DNA from: Streptomyces sp. NBC_00554
Lineage (GTDB): Bacteria > Actinomycetota > Actinomycetes > Streptomycetales > Streptomycetaceae
Assembly: GCF_041431135.1 (NCBI RefSeq)
Contig: NZ_CP107799.1
Span: 6,200,001 to 6,264,000, forward strand
Direction of reading: 5' to 3'
DNA: 64,000 nucleotides
The notes under the pieces were generated by a model, which searched no databases, was not told the origin of the DNA, and saw only the letters and a program-made list of their open reading frames with translations. Shown here piece by piece: positions 1 through 8,850 of the stretch. Made by a program: the position numbers and the translations under genes. Position 1 is the stretch's first letter. The number at the start of each line of letters is the position of its first letter.

Positions 1-1
1 G

Positions 2-574
2 CGCCTCGGCCTCGCGGGCGCCAAGGACGGCTGCTCGCAGGGCGAGTGCGGCGCCTGCAACGTCCAGGTGGACGGGCGGCTCGTGGCCTCCTGTCTGGTG
101 CCCGCCGTCACCGCCGCGGGCAGCGAGGTGCGCACCGTCGAGGGCCTGGCCACCGACGGACAGCCCTCCGACGTGCAGCGCGCGCTGGCCAAGTGCGGCG
201 CCGTGCAGTGCGGTTTCTGCGTACCGGGCATGGCCATGACCGTGCACGACCTGCTCGAGGGCAACCCCGCGCCGAACGAGCTGGAGACCCGCCAGGCCCT
301 GTGCGGCAACCTGTGCCGCTGCTCCGGCTACCGCGGCGTCCTGGACGCCGTGCAGGAGGTCGTCGCCGAACGCGAGGCGCACTCCGCGGCAGCCGCCGAG
401 TCCGCGCCGGACGCCGACGAGGCACGCATCCCGCACCAGGCGGGTCCGGGCGCGGGCGGCGTCAACCCCGCGGCGTACGGGGACACTTCTGCGTACAACC
501 CCCCGTACGACACGTCGTACGACCCCCAGGCGCCGCATGAGCAGCCGTACGGCCAGGACGGAGGCCAGGCGTGA
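2..574 (+). CDS. (2Fe-2S) iron-sulfur subunit of a xanthine dehydrogenase-type molybdenum hydroxylase (5' truncated by window)
   Basis: The frame is open from base 2, so the N-terminus lies outside the window. Two [2Fe-2S] clusters are visible. The ferredoxin-like cluster is represented by GCSQGECGACNV, and the helical-domain cluster by CGAVQCGFC and later LCGNLCRC. This is the small electron-transfer subunit of the xanthine dehydrogenase/CO dehydrogenase family, which passes electrons from the Mo site to an FAD subunit. A C-terminal tail of about 60 residues rich in Ala, Pro and Tyr (NPPYDTSYDP) goes beyond the usual domain and looks disordered. The stop overlaps the next gene's start by four bases (GTGA), so the two are translationally coupled. 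The substrate is unknown; purine catabolism is the usual role in Streptomyces. Confidence 0.93.
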   Translation, partial: RLGLAGAKDGCSQGECGACNVQVDGRLVASCLVPAVTAAGSEVRTVEGLATDGQPSDVQRALAKCGAVQCGFCVPGMAMTVHDLLEGNPAPNELETRQALCGNLCRCSGYRGVLDAVQEVVAEREAHSAAAAESAPDADEARIPHQAGPGAGGVNPAAYGDTSAYNPPYDTSYDPQAPHEQPYGQDGGQA

Positions 575-2877
575 GCAACGAAACCGCGACCGCGTCACCC
601 GCGGCGCAGGAGGCGGGCCCCGAGCCCCTCCCGCACGGGCTCGGAGTCTCACTGCCGGCCGCCGAGGCCCGCGCCAAGACGGAGGGCACCTTCCCGTACG
701 CGGCCGACCTGTGGGCCGAGGGCCTGCTGTGGGCCGCCGTGCTCAGATCACCCCACCCGCACGCGCGCATCGTGTCGATCGACACCAGCCACGCGCGCGA
801 GATGCCCGGCGTACGGGCCGTCATCACCCACGAGGACGTGCCCGGCACCCCGGTGCACGGCCGGGGCAGGGCCGACCGCCCGGTGTTCGCCTCCGAGGTC
901 GTACGCCACCATGGGGAGCCCATCGCGGCCGTCGCCGCCGATCACCCGGACACCGCGCGGATGGCCGCCGCGGCCGTCATCGTCGAGTACGAGATGCTCG
1001 ACGCGGTGACCGACCCGGAGCTCGCCTTCGAGGCCGAGCCGCTGCACCCCGACGGCAACCTGATCCGGCACATCCCGCTGCGCCACGGCGACCCGGACGC
1101 GACCGGCGAGATCGTCGTCGAGGGCCAGTACCGCATCGGCCGCCAGGACCCCGCCCCCGTCGGCGCCGAGGCGGGCCTCGCCGTGCCCCGCCCCGACGGC
1201 GGAGTCGAGCTCTACGTGGCGTCCACCGACCCGCACACCGACCGCGACACGGCCGCCGCCTGCTACGGCCTGGAGCCCGAGCGCGTGAAGGTCGTCGTCA
1301 CCGGCGTGCCCGGAGCCACCGCCGACCGCGAGGACCAGGGCCTGCAACTCCCGCTCGGCCTGCTGGCGTTGAAGACCGGCTGCCCGGTGAAGATCACCGC
1401 TACGCGGGAAGAGTCCTTCCTCGGCCACGCCCACCGCCACCCCACGCTGCTGCGCTACCGCCACCACGCGGACGCCGACGGCAAGCTGGTGAAGGTCGAG
1501 GCGCAGATCCTCCTGGACGGCGGCGCCTACGCGGACACCTCGTCGGAGTCTCTGGCCGCTGCGGTCTCCTTCGCCTGCGGCCCGTACGTCGTCCCGAACG
1601 CCTTCATCGAGGGCTGGGCCGTACGCACCAACAACCCGCCCTCCGGCCACGTGCGCGGCGAGGGCGCCATGCAGGTCTGCGCCGCCTACGAGGCGCAGAT
1701 GGACAAGCTGGCGAAGAAGCTGGGCATGGACCCGGCGGAGCTGCGCCTGCGCAATGTGATGGCTACGGGGGACGTACTTCCCACCGGTCAGACGGTGACC
1801 TGCCCGGCCCCGGTCGCCGAACTGCTTCAGGCCGTACGGGACTTCCCGCTCCCCGCGCTCCCCAAGGACACGCCCGAGGACGAGTGGCTGCTCCCGGGCG
1901 GCCCCGAGGGCGCGGGCGAACCCGGCGCCGTACGCCGGGGTGTCGGCTACGGCCTCGGCATGGTGCACATGCTCGGTGCCGAGGGCGCGGACGAGGTGTC
2001 GACGGCCACGGTGAAGGTCCACGACGGGGTCGCCACGGTGCTCTGCGCGGCCGTGGAGACCGGCCAGGGCTTCACCACGCTGGCCCGGCAGATCGTCCAG
2101 GAGACGCTCGGTATCGATGAGGTGCACGTGGCGCCGGTCGACACGGACCAGCCCCCGGCGGGCCCGAGCTGCCGCGGCCGCCACACCTGGGTGTCGGGCG
2201 GAGCGGTGGAACGCGCGGCGAAAATGGTCCGTACGCAGTTGCTGCAGCCCCTGGCGCACAAGTTCGGGATGTCGACCGAGCTGCTCCAGATCACCGACGG
2301 CAAGATCACCTCGTACGACGGTGTGCTGTCCACGACCGTCACCGAGGCGATGGACGGCAAGGAGCTCTGGGCCACCGCCCAGTGCCGCCCCCATCCGACC
2401 GAGCCCCTGGACGCGGCCGGCCAGGGCGACGCCTTCGTAGGCCTCGCCTTCTGCGCGATCCGTGCCGTGGTCGACGTCGACATCGAGCTGGGCTCGGTCC
2501 GCGTCGTGGAACTCGCCCTGGCCCAGGACGTGGGCCGGATCCTCAACCCCGCCCAGCTCGCGGCCCGTATCGAGGCGGGCGTCACCCAGGGAGTGGGTGC
2601 CGCGTTGACGGAGAACCTGCGCACCGCGCGCGGGCTTGTCCGCCACCCGGACCTCACCGGCTACGCCCTCCCCACCTCCCTTGACGCCCCCGACATCCGC
2701 ATCGTCAAGCTGGTCGAGGAGCGCGACGTGGTCGCCCCCTTCGGTGCGAAGGCGGCCAGCGCGGTGCCCGTCGTGACGTCTCCGGCGGCGGTCGCCGCGG
2801 CGGTGCGGGCGGCTACGGGGCGGCCGGTGAACCGGCTGCCGATCCGGCCGCAGGCGGCTGTGGTGACGACACCGTGA
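571..2877 (+). CDS. Molybdopterin-binding large subunit of xanthine dehydrogenase family
   Basis: This 768-residue protein is the catalytic molybdopterin cytosine dinucleotide subunit of the xanthine dehydrogenase/aldehyde oxidase family. The N-terminal a/b hammerhead domain covers about residues 30-150 (TFPYAADLWAEGLLWAAVLRS, PHPHARI). The long Mo-cofactor-binding domains follow, including GHVRGEGAMQ and the C-terminal AQDVGRILNP...VTQGVGAALTE region typical of the family. The start is GTG at the overlap with the iron-sulfur subunit gene. Together the two would oxidise an N-heterocycle such as hypoxanthine or xanthine. The FAD subunit expected for this complex is presumably upstream of the window. 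Family assignment is firm; the substrate is inferred. Confidence 0.93.
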   Translation: MSNETATASPAAQEAGPEPLPHGLGVSLPAAEARAKTEGTFPYAADLWAEGLLWAAVLRSPHPHARIVSIDTSHAREMPGVRAVITHEDVPGTPVHGRGRADRPVFASEVVRHHGEPIAAVAADHPDTARMAAAAVIVEYEMLDAVTDPELAFEAEPLHPDGNLIRHIPLRHGDPDATGEIVVEGQYRIGRQDPAPVGAEAGLAVPRPDGGVELYVASTDPHTDRDTAAACYGLEPERVKVVVTGVPGATADREDQGLQLPLGLLALKTGCPVKITATREESFLGHAHRHPTLLRYRHHADADGKLVKVEAQILLDGGAYADTSSESLAAAVSFACGPYVVPNAFIEGWAVRTNNPPSGHVRGEGAMQVCAAYEAQMDKLAKKLGMDPAELRLRNVMATGDVLPTGQTVTCPAPVAELLQAVRDFPLPALPKDTPEDEWLLPGGPEGAGEPGAVRRGVGYGLGMVHMLGAEGADEVSTATVKVHDGVATVLCAAVETGQGFTTLARQIVQETLGIDEVHVAPVDTDQPPAGPSCRGRHTWVSGGAVERAAKMVRTQLLQPLAHKFGMSTELLQITDGKITSYDGVLSTTVTEAMDGKELWATAQCRPHPTEPLDAAGQGDAFVGLAFCAIRAVVDVDIELGSVRVVELALAQDVGRILNPAQLAARIEAGVTQGVGAALTENLRTARGLVRHPDLTGYALPTSLDAPDIRIVKLVEERDVVAPFGAKAASAVPVVTSPAAVAAAVRAATGRPVNRLPIRPQAAVVTTP

Positions 2878-2884
2878 CGACGTC

Positions 2885-3013
2885 ATGAGCAGCTCTGAGC
2901 CCGAGCCGCCGCGCTACGAACCCGCTCCCGGTGTCGGGAAGCTGGCGCTGTGGGTGCTGCTGTTCGTGGTGGCGGCCGTGGTGGTTGTCGTGGGTGGCGT
3001 GTACTTCGCCTGA
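2885..3013 (+). CDS. Small single-pass membrane protein, 42 residues
   Basis: A short frame begins at ATG seven bases after the xanthine dehydrogenase large-subunit stop and encodes 42 residues. The first 18 are Pro/Glu-rich (MSSSEPEPPRYEPAPGVGK). They are followed by one strongly hydrophobic segment, LALWVLLFVVAAVVVVVGG, that would span the membrane once, ending VYFA. Its close spacing suggests co-transcription with the dehydrogenase genes. I do not recognise a family. The clean soluble-head plus membrane-anchor pattern argues that it is a real small protein rather than a chance frame. Confidence 0.55.
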   Translation: MSSSEPEPPRYEPAPGVGKLALWVLLFVVAAVVVVVGGVYFA

Positions 3014-3249
3014 GGCGGGGGAGTTTCGTCTTGTCCATGGATGGCACGAACCGGGTGATTCCGGGCCCGTGATCGGACCGTACCCGGGCGTTTCCGGTCC
3101 GTGCTCCGTCTGTGCATCGTCTGTGCCTGCGTGTTTCCGGCGTTGTCAGTGGTGCGGCGTATGGTTCTGACTTAGTGGGAACTGCCCCTGGACGACGGGG
3201 CGTTCCTTGCTCGGGGGAAGCACGATGCGTTCACATGCGCGGGGGAGCC

Positions 3250-4428
3250 ATGAGCACGACTGACACCGATGTCGGCGGCGCGATCACACTGACCGACGAC
3301 GAGCTGTATCCGTACATCACGCACGACGGGACGCGGCGCCGGCTGTCGGGCCCCGGACTGCCCTGCGAGGGCACGCTGGTGGGGTTCGGCACGCTGCGGG
3401 AGCACGGGCTGCGCAGGGTCGCGGACCTGGCGGTCGACGCGGAGCGACTCGCGGGGGAGCTCCAGGACCAGCTGGTCATAGGCGCCCTGCGGAGCTTCGA
3501 CCGGGACCTGGAGGCGATCGTCCTCGACGGGGCGACGGGGAAGGTCTCCACGGCGCACCTGCACCCGAACCCGACACCGATGGACCTCTCACCGCTGGCC
3601 CCCTCTCTGGAGGCGCTACTGCGCTTCGCGGCGGCCACGGAGGAGCTGACGGCTTCCCGCGGGCAGTCCGCGTCCCAGCGGGCGGGGTTCGGCCCGAAGG
3701 CGGTCACGGAGGCGTCGGACCGGCTGGCCGCCGTCTTCGAGGGCGCGGCGGGCGACGAGGTGCCGGCGTTCTGGAGGATGGCCGCGCTGATCCGGCCGCT
3801 GGCCCGGATCGCGGGCCCCGGTGAGGGACTCGTCCTGGACCTGCCGAAGCGGCTGCTGGACGAGGAGTTCGGCACGGGCGAGATCATGTGCTTCGAGGAC
3901 GTCGACTTCCCGACCGCGCTCACGCACGAGCCGACACGCCGCTTCCTGCGCGAGACGGGCCTCCCGGAGGACGGCTTCGTCTTCCAGCTGGACACGGAGG
4001 TGCCCCTGCCGGCGCTCAGCGAGTACTACGCGGACGAACGCCCCGGCGACTTCACCGTCGACGAACTCCCGGACGCCGCCGACCGTTTGATACGCCTCGG
4101 CCTACTGCTGGAGGACACGAACCTCGTCGTCGACGGCACCACGGGCGCCGTCCTCGCCTGGAGCGAACCGGACCTCACCCTCCGCCCCCTCAACGCCGAC
4201 ATCTCCACACTCGCCTTCACTCTCTGGCTACTGCACCGGGAGAAGTCCCTGGACGCGGCCCACGACCTCACGGACGCCTACGAACAACTCGCCGCCACCA
4301 TGACCCAGACCCTCGCCACGGTCGACCCCCTCGCCTGCGACCCGACCCCGGCCGCACCCGGCGACGACGGCTGGCGCTACTGGCCGGAGATATTCGAGGA
4401 CCGGGCGGGCGGAATGCTGTACGCGTGA
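3250..4428 (+). CDS. SUKH-4 family immunity-like protein with two SUKH-type halves
   Basis: A 392-residue soluble protein. I chose ATG 3250 because GGGGGAG lies just upstream; an in-frame ATG at 3235 has poorer spacing. Two similar modules can be seen. One begins around residue 40 (LVGFGTLREHGLRR). A second, around residues 215-330, carries ETGLPEDGFVFQLDT, the pattern of the SUKH-4 group, whose members bind and neutralise polymorphic toxins. No toxin gene is adjacent in this window. It may therefore be an orphan immunity gene, or a housekeeping member of the superfamily as is common in Streptomyces. The family call is from pattern memory; the function is inferred. Confidence 0.65.
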   Translation: MSTTDTDVGGAITLTDDELYPYITHDGTRRRLSGPGLPCEGTLVGFGTLREHGLRRVADLAVDAERLAGELQDQLVIGALRSFDRDLEAIVLDGATGKVSTAHLHPNPTPMDLSPLAPSLEALLRFAAATEELTASRGQSASQRAGFGPKAVTEASDRLAAVFEGAAGDEVPAFWRMAALIRPLARIAGPGEGLVLDLPKRLLDEEFGTGEIMCFEDVDFPTALTHEPTRRFLRETGLPEDGFVFQLDTEVPLPALSEYYADERPGDFTVDELPDAADRLIRLGLLLEDTNLVVDGTTGAVLAWSEPDLTLRPLNADISTLAFTLWLLHREKSLDAAHDLTDAYEQLAATMTQTLATVDPLACDPTPAAPGDDGWRYWPEIFEDRAGGMLYA

Positions 4429-4571
4429 ACGCGGACCGGCGGGGCGGTAGACCGTCCTCGTGACCGATGCCGGGCTCGGTATCGGCCGTATGGAGCAGGA
4501 ACGCGCGCGCTCGACACCATCACCTGCCGATGCTGAGCGTGCCCTGTCTCCGTCCGCCCTAGGGAGTCACC

Positions 4572-5813
4572 GTGCCGCATCCGCATCCGCGTCCACACAG
4601 CCCTCGCCTGCGCCTTGGACTGTTCACCTTGCTGGCCGCTGTCTGTGTCGGAAGCGTGGTGCCGCAACCGGCCACCGCTGTTCCCGATGCTCGCGCCGAT
4701 CGCGCTCTTCCCGCTGGTCCTGCTGTTCCTGCTGTTCCCGACGACGATGCCTTCGACCACCTGGACTCGCTCCAGCGGCAGCTCGACGCACTGGTCGCGG
4801 TTCGGGGAGGCCCGCCCGGAGCGGTGGTCATGCTGCAGAGCGGGCAGAGGAGCCAGGTCCTGCGGGCGGGCGTCGCCGACGTCACGACCGGCCGGCAGAT
4901 CGAGCCGAGCGACCACACGAGGACCGCCAGTGCGAGCAAGGCCCTGAGCGGCGCGGTAGCGCTGTACCTGGTCCAGCACCATGCCCTCGGCCTCAACGAC
5001 ACGATCCGCAAGCGCCTGCCTCAGCTGCCACGCGCCTGGGGCCGGGTGACTCTCCGTCAGTTGCTGCAGCACACCAGCGGGCTGCCGGACTACAGCACCG
5101 ATCCGGAATTCCTCCGTCTCATCGTGGCCGACCCCCGGCGCCACTTCGACTCGCGACGACTGCTCGACTTCGTCAAGGACGAGGCTCTGCACTTCCGCCC
5201 GGGCTCCGAGTACCTCTACTCCAACTCGGACAACATCGCCGTCGCCCTGATGGCCGAGGCCGTGACTGGGGAGCCCTACGAGACACTGCTCAGCAAGACC
5301 GTCTACCAGCGCCAAGGCCTGCACCACACCAGCCTTCCGCAGGGATACGAGATGCCCGAGCCCTTCATGCACGGCTACGCCGTCAGCCCGCCGGAACCAC
5401 CGGAGGACGTCAGCGAGTTGATCGGCACCTCAGGGGTGTGGGCCTCGGGCGGCATCATCTCCACACCGCGCGACATGAACCGGTTCGTCCGCGGCTACGC
5501 GAGCGGCGAACTGACCTCGCGGGCGGTACTGCGCGAGCAACGCCGCTGGGTGGACGGCGCCTCCGAACCGGCCGGCCCCGGCCGCAACACCGCAGGCCTC
5601 GGCATCTTCCGCTACGCCACCCGGTGCGGCACGGTCCTCGGACACACCGGGAACACCCCCGGATACACCCAGCTGATCGCCGCCACCCCGGACGGCCGAC
5701 GCTCCCTCACGGTCTCCCTCACCAGCCAGATCAACCGCGACACCCCGGAGCTGCTGCGGAAGCTCCGCGAGTTCGAGGAGGAGGCTGTGTGCACGCTGCT
5801 GCGCACGCGGTGA
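4572..5813 (+). CDS. Secreted serine hydrolase of the beta-lactamase / D-alanyl-D-alanine carboxypeptidase (class C) family
   Basis: This 413-residue protein has a GTG start preceded by AGGGAG. The N-terminus reads as a Sec signal peptide, with a positive region then LGLFTLLAAVCVGSVV and cleavage probably after PATA. All three penicillin-recognition motifs of class C beta-lactamases and R61-type DD-peptidases are present: S-x-x-K as SASK (about residue 121), Y-x-N as YSN (about residue 217) and HTG near residue 361. It should act outside the membrane on peptidoglycan peptides or small esters and amides. It stands alone, with no cell-wall gene next to it. DD-carboxypeptidase versus esterase activity cannot be decided from sequence. 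Confidence 0.88.
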   Translation: MPHPHPRPHSPRLRLGLFTLLAAVCVGSVVPQPATAVPDARADRALPAGPAVPAVPDDDAFDHLDSLQRQLDALVAVRGGPPGAVVMLQSGQRSQVLRAGVADVTTGRQIEPSDHTRTASASKALSGAVALYLVQHHALGLNDTIRKRLPQLPRAWGRVTLRQLLQHTSGLPDYSTDPEFLRLIVADPRRHFDSRRLLDFVKDEALHFRPGSEYLYSNSDNIAVALMAEAVTGEPYETLLSKTVYQRQGLHHTSLPQGYEMPEPFMHGYAVSPPEPPEDVSELIGTSGVWASGGIISTPRDMNRFVRGYASGELTSRAVLREQRRWVDGASEPAGPGRNTAGLGIFRYATRCGTVLGHTGNTPGYTQLIAATPDGRRSLTVSLTSQINRDTPELLRKLREFEEEAVCTLLRTR

Positions 5814-5889
5814 TCGTCAATGCTGGTGCGGGCGATCGTCCCGGCTCTGTTGGCCTGGCTCCGTCCGGTGAGGGTGTGGCCGACGCCGG

Positions 5890-6180
5890 TTACTCCGTAT
5901 CCCGCTCCGGCAGGGGCGAGTAGCGGGTGGGCCCCGGCGTCCGGCCCTCCGGGGGGTAGTCGCAGTCGAGGCTGGAGATCTCGTAGTCGTCGCCCTCGTT
6001 CTGCTCCTGGTCGACGACCACCGCCGCGGTGCAGACGCGGCCGTGCTCGTCGGTGAACGTGACGATCTCGCTGTAATCCGTCGGAGTGCCGCATCCGGCG
6101 ATCAGCAGCGCCGCCGCCCCGGCGGTCACCGCCACGCCGAGCCCCCACAGCCGTCTCATCCCTCGCCCCCACCTCGGCAT
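5890..6180 (-). CDS. Small secreted lipoprotein, hypothetical
   Basis: A frame of 96 residues, or 89 if the second Met (MRRLWG) is used. The N-terminus has arginines, a hydrophobic run (GLGVAVTAGAAALL) and the lipobox LIAGC, so the mature protein begins at Cys and is lipid-anchored on the outer membrane face. The mature part is short, acidic and contains two further Cys (RVCTAAVVV and LDCDYP) that could form a disulfide. I recognise no enzymatic motif. It converges with the serine hydrolase gene, with about 75 bases between the stops. Confidence 0.7.
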   Translation of the reverse strand: MPRWGRGMRRLWGLGVAVTAGAAALLIAGCGTPTDYSEIVTFTDEHGRVCTAAVVVDQEQNEGDDYEISSLDCDYPPEGRTPGPTRYSPLPERDTE

Positions 6181-6367
6181 TCGCCGTCCAACTCGGTTGC
6201 CGCCCAGCTAAGTTGGCGCCTCCCAACGGTAGCCGCCGCCGACGTTCCGGTCACCGTGGTCGCGGAGGAACAAAGCAGGAACAACAGCGTTCCGGGGGCC
6301 CGGAGTCACCCGAAGGGGCGGCACCCTTGTCGAGGATGCCGCCCCTTCGTTCTGCCTGGTCAGGCTG

Positions 6368-6442
6368 TGGAGGCCGTGGCGGGAATCGAACCCACGTAAC
6401 TCGCTTTGCAGGCGAGTCCCTAAACCACTCGGGCACACGGCC
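6368..6442 (-). tRNA. tRNA-Cys (GCA anticodon)
   Basis: On the minus strand GGCCGTG pairs with CACGGCC as the acceptor stem. The anticodon stem CTCGC/GCGAG encloses the loop CTGCAAA, giving anticodon GCA. The T arm is GTGGG-TTCGATT-CCCGC. The discriminator is T, followed by an encoded CCA at 6370-6368. Confidence 0.95.
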
Positions 6443-6676
6443 GTTCTCAGGTGCGGCACGGCTCACTCGTTCCGAACCTGATGGGTTGACCGTAGGCGGG
6501 GGTGGGGACGGGGCTCAAGGGGTGGGCGGGCGCTGCAATGGGATTGCCATGTGCCGTTCATGAACGGGCGGGAGTGCGGGGGTTCCGCGTGAGCAGTGGT
6601 CGTACGACCAAAGGCTCAGTCGATCACGGACTCCGGACAGGGGTCAGGGTCGGTTGTGACCCTTACGCTGACGGGC

Positions 6677-8122
6677 ATGACAAGCCTGGGTGCGCGCGAT
6701 GCCACGACGGTTCCGGCAGGGGCCGGTTCCGATGCCGATGATGGTGTTCTGGGCCGGGGCTATCGGGCGCTCAGTATCGGGATCGTCTCCGTCGTGCTGC
6801 TGATCGCGTTCGAGGCGACGGCGGTCGGGACCGCTATGCCGGTGGCGGCGCGGGAGCTGGACGGGGTGTCGTTGTACGCCTTCGCCTTCTCCGGGTACTT
6901 CACGACCAGCCTGTTCGGGATGGTGCTCGCCGGGCAGTGGTCGGACCGGGACGGGCCGCTCGCCTCGTTGACCGCGGGGATATCCGCCTTCGCCGCCGGG
7001 CTGTTGCTGTGCGGCACCGCGGGGACCATGTGGCTGTTCATCCTCGGGCGGGCGGTACAGGGGCTCGGCGGTGGGCTGGTGATCGTCGCCTTGTACGTGG
7101 TCGTGGGGCGCGCCTATCCCGAGCGGCTGCGGCCGTCGATCATGGCGGCGTTCGCCGCGAGCTGGGTGATCCCGTCCGTGGTCGGACCGCTCGCCGCGGG
7201 CGCGGTCACCGAACACCTCGGCTGGCGGTGGGTGTTCATCGGCATACCTGTCCTGGTCTTTCTGCCGCTCGGCCTCGCGCTGCCTCAGATACGGCGGCGG
7301 ACGTCCAGCTCCGAGGAGGGGGCGGAGGGGAAGGGGCGTGTGCCCTTCGACCGGCGGCGGATCCGGCTCGCGCTCGGGATCTCGTGCGGTGCCGGGATCC
7401 TTCAGTACGCCGCCCAGGATCTGACCTGGTTCTCGCTCGTCCCCGCCGTCGTCGGCGTCGCGCTGCTCGTCCCGGCCGTCCTCGGGCTGCTGCCCCGCGG
7501 CACCTACCGGGCGGCGCGCGGACTGCCGTCCGTGGTGCTGCTCCGCGGGGTCGCGGCCGGCTCCTTCATCGCCGCCGAGTCCTTCGTACCGCTCATGCTG
7601 GTCACCCAGCGGGGGCTGTCGCCGACGCTCGCCGGGTTCTCGCTCGCGGCGGGCGGCGGGACCTGGGCGCTGGGGTCGTACATCCAGTCGAGGCCGCGCG
7701 TGGAGCCGTACCGCGAGCGGCTGATGTTCCTCGGCATGGTGCTGGTCGCGGCAGCGATCGCCGCCGCGCCGAGTGTCCTGATCCCCGCCGTGCCCGTGTG
7801 GATCGTCGCCGTCGCCTGGGCGTTCGGCTGCCTGGGGATGGGCCTGGTGATCGCCTCGACCAGCGTGCTGCTGCTGCACCTCTCGGCGCCGGAGGAGGCC
7901 GGTACCAACTCCGCCTCGCTGCAGATCTCCGACGGTCTGGCCAATGTGGTGCTGCTCGCCGCGGGCGGTGCTGCCTTCGCCGCGTTGGGCGGGGGCACCG
8001 TGAGCCATGCGGCCACCTCGGCATCCGGCTCGCATCCGGCTGCCTTCGCGGCGGTGTTCCTGCCGATGGCGGGGGTGGCGTTGGTGGGGGCGTGGGTGAC
8101 TACTCGGGTGCGGGAGCGGTGA
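6677..8122 (+). CDS. MFS family drug/proton antiporter-like transporter
   Basis: Starting at ATG 6677 the protein is about 481 residues. A charged cytoplasmic N-terminus is followed by many hydrophobic segments, beginning with ALSIGIVSVVLLIAFEATAVGTAMPVAARELDG. This arrangement, with ATAVGTAMP in the first helix, is typical of 14-TM DHA2-like exporters and related Streptomyces transporters. The MFS A-motif region reads GQWSDRDGPL, and motif-C-like glycines follow in SWVIPSVVGPLAAG. An upstream in-frame GTG (6596) exists but its extension has low-complexity content. The substrate is not predictable. It stands alone between tRNA-Cys and a toxin-antitoxin pair. Confidence 0.85.
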   Translation: MTSLGARDATTVPAGAGSDADDGVLGRGYRALSIGIVSVVLLIAFEATAVGTAMPVAARELDGVSLYAFAFSGYFTTSLFGMVLAGQWSDRDGPLASLTAGISAFAAGLLLCGTAGTMWLFILGRAVQGLGGGLVIVALYVVVGRAYPERLRPSIMAAFAASWVIPSVVGPLAAGAVTEHLGWRWVFIGIPVLVFLPLGLALPQIRRRTSSSEEGAEGKGRVPFDRRRIRLALGISCGAGILQYAAQDLTWFSLVPAVVGVALLVPAVLGLLPRGTYRAARGLPSVVLLRGVAAGSFIAAESFVPLMLVTQRGLSPTLAGFSLAAGGGTWALGSYIQSRPRVEPYRERLMFLGMVLVAAAIAAAPSVLIPAVPVWIVAVAWAFGCLGMGLVIASTSVLLLHLSAPEEAGTNSASLQISDGLANVVLLAAGGAAFAALGGGTVSHAATSASGSHPAAFAAVFLPMAGVALVGAWVTTRVRER

Positions 8123-8169
8123 TCGTCAACCGGTCGAAACCGGCTGGCGTCGTGCCCTACGTTCTCCGT

Positions 8170-8361
8170 ATGGAACTCCGTCTCGATCCCACCCTGGAGC
8201 GGGCTCTCGCCGACCTCGCCGACGCGCAGGACCGCCTGCCCGAGGAGGTCGCGGAGGAGGCCGTACGCAGGTATCTGCAGGAGGAGGGTGCGCTCATCCG
8301 CTCGCTCGCCGCACAGTTGGCGGCCGAGCACGCCGAACTGTTGCGGAGGTTGGGCGAATGA
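8170..8361 (+). CDS. Ribbon-helix-helix-type antitoxin of a Doc-family module
   Basis: A 63-residue protein starting MELRLDPTLERALADLA, a short beta strand then helices, as in ribbon-helix-helix (CopG/Arc-like) antitoxins. The helical, charged C-terminus (AAQLAAEHAELLRRLGE) would wrap the toxin. Its stop overlaps the next start by four bases (ATGA), the usual coupling of antitoxin and toxin genes. It probably represses its own promoter upstream. The pairing with a Doc toxin is clear; the exact antitoxin fold is an inference. Confidence 0.78.
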   Translation: MELRLDPTLERALADLADAQDRLPEEVAEEAVRRYLQEEGALIRSLAAQLAAEHAELLRRLGE

Positions 8362-8732
8362 CCCGTCACCTCACCGTCGCCGAAGTGACGGACCTCGCCG
8401 CGGTGGCCTTCGGCGGGCGGGTGCCCGAGACGCGTGAGCCGGGGCTGCTGGCCTCGGCCGTCCATCGGCCCCGTGCCCGCATGCTCGGCGTCGCCGCCTA
8501 CCAGGACCTGCACGACCAGGCCGCGGCCCTGCTGCACGCCATCGCCACCAATCACCCTCTCGTCGACGGCAACAAGCGGACCGCCTGGCTGGCCGCCGCG
8601 ACCTTCCTCGCCGCGAACGGGGTCGATCTCGCGGCCTGCGACCAGGACGCGGCGTACGACCTGGTCATCGGCGTGGCCTCCGGTGAGGAGAACGACATCG
8701 GTGTGATCGCGGGGCGGCTGCGCGCGCTGTGA
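8358..8732 (+). CDS. doc: Doc (Fic-fold) toxin of a type II toxin-antitoxin system
   Basis: This 124-residue protein carries the Fic/Doc active-site motif HPLVDGNKRTA around residue 66. It matches HxFxD(A/G)NKR, which in Doc phosphorylates elongation factor Tu and stops translation. The length matches Doc (about 125 residues). The rest of the fold is visible in EPGLLASAVHRPRA and DLHDQAAALLHAIATN. It is encoded immediately after, and coupled to, the RHH antitoxin. In Doc-type motifs the glycine or alanine before Asn favours kinase over AMP-transfer activity. Chromosomal copies in Streptomyces may be stress modules; activity here is not proven. Confidence 0.9.
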   Translation: MTRHLTVAEVTDLAAVAFGGRVPETREPGLLASAVHRPRARMLGVAAYQDLHDQAAALLHAIATNHPLVDGNKRTAWLAAATFLAANGVDLAACDQDAAYDLVIGVASGEENDIGVIAGRLRAL

Positions 8733-8850
8733 CCTGAGTCCCATCCACGGGTGACCCGGCGTCGTCCGCGCGTTGACGTGGTCGGGGCGCCGGTAGGGTG
8801 GCCCGGTTGTCATACGTAGCCGAGCCGCTCGACCCCACACCACGGAGACC

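Noticed and set aside
748..2886. Long minus-strand frame opposite the molybdopterin subunit gene
   Set aside because: Its Arg/Gly/His/Val-rich composition is typical of antisense shadow in GC-rich DNA; the plus strand encodes a clear family protein.
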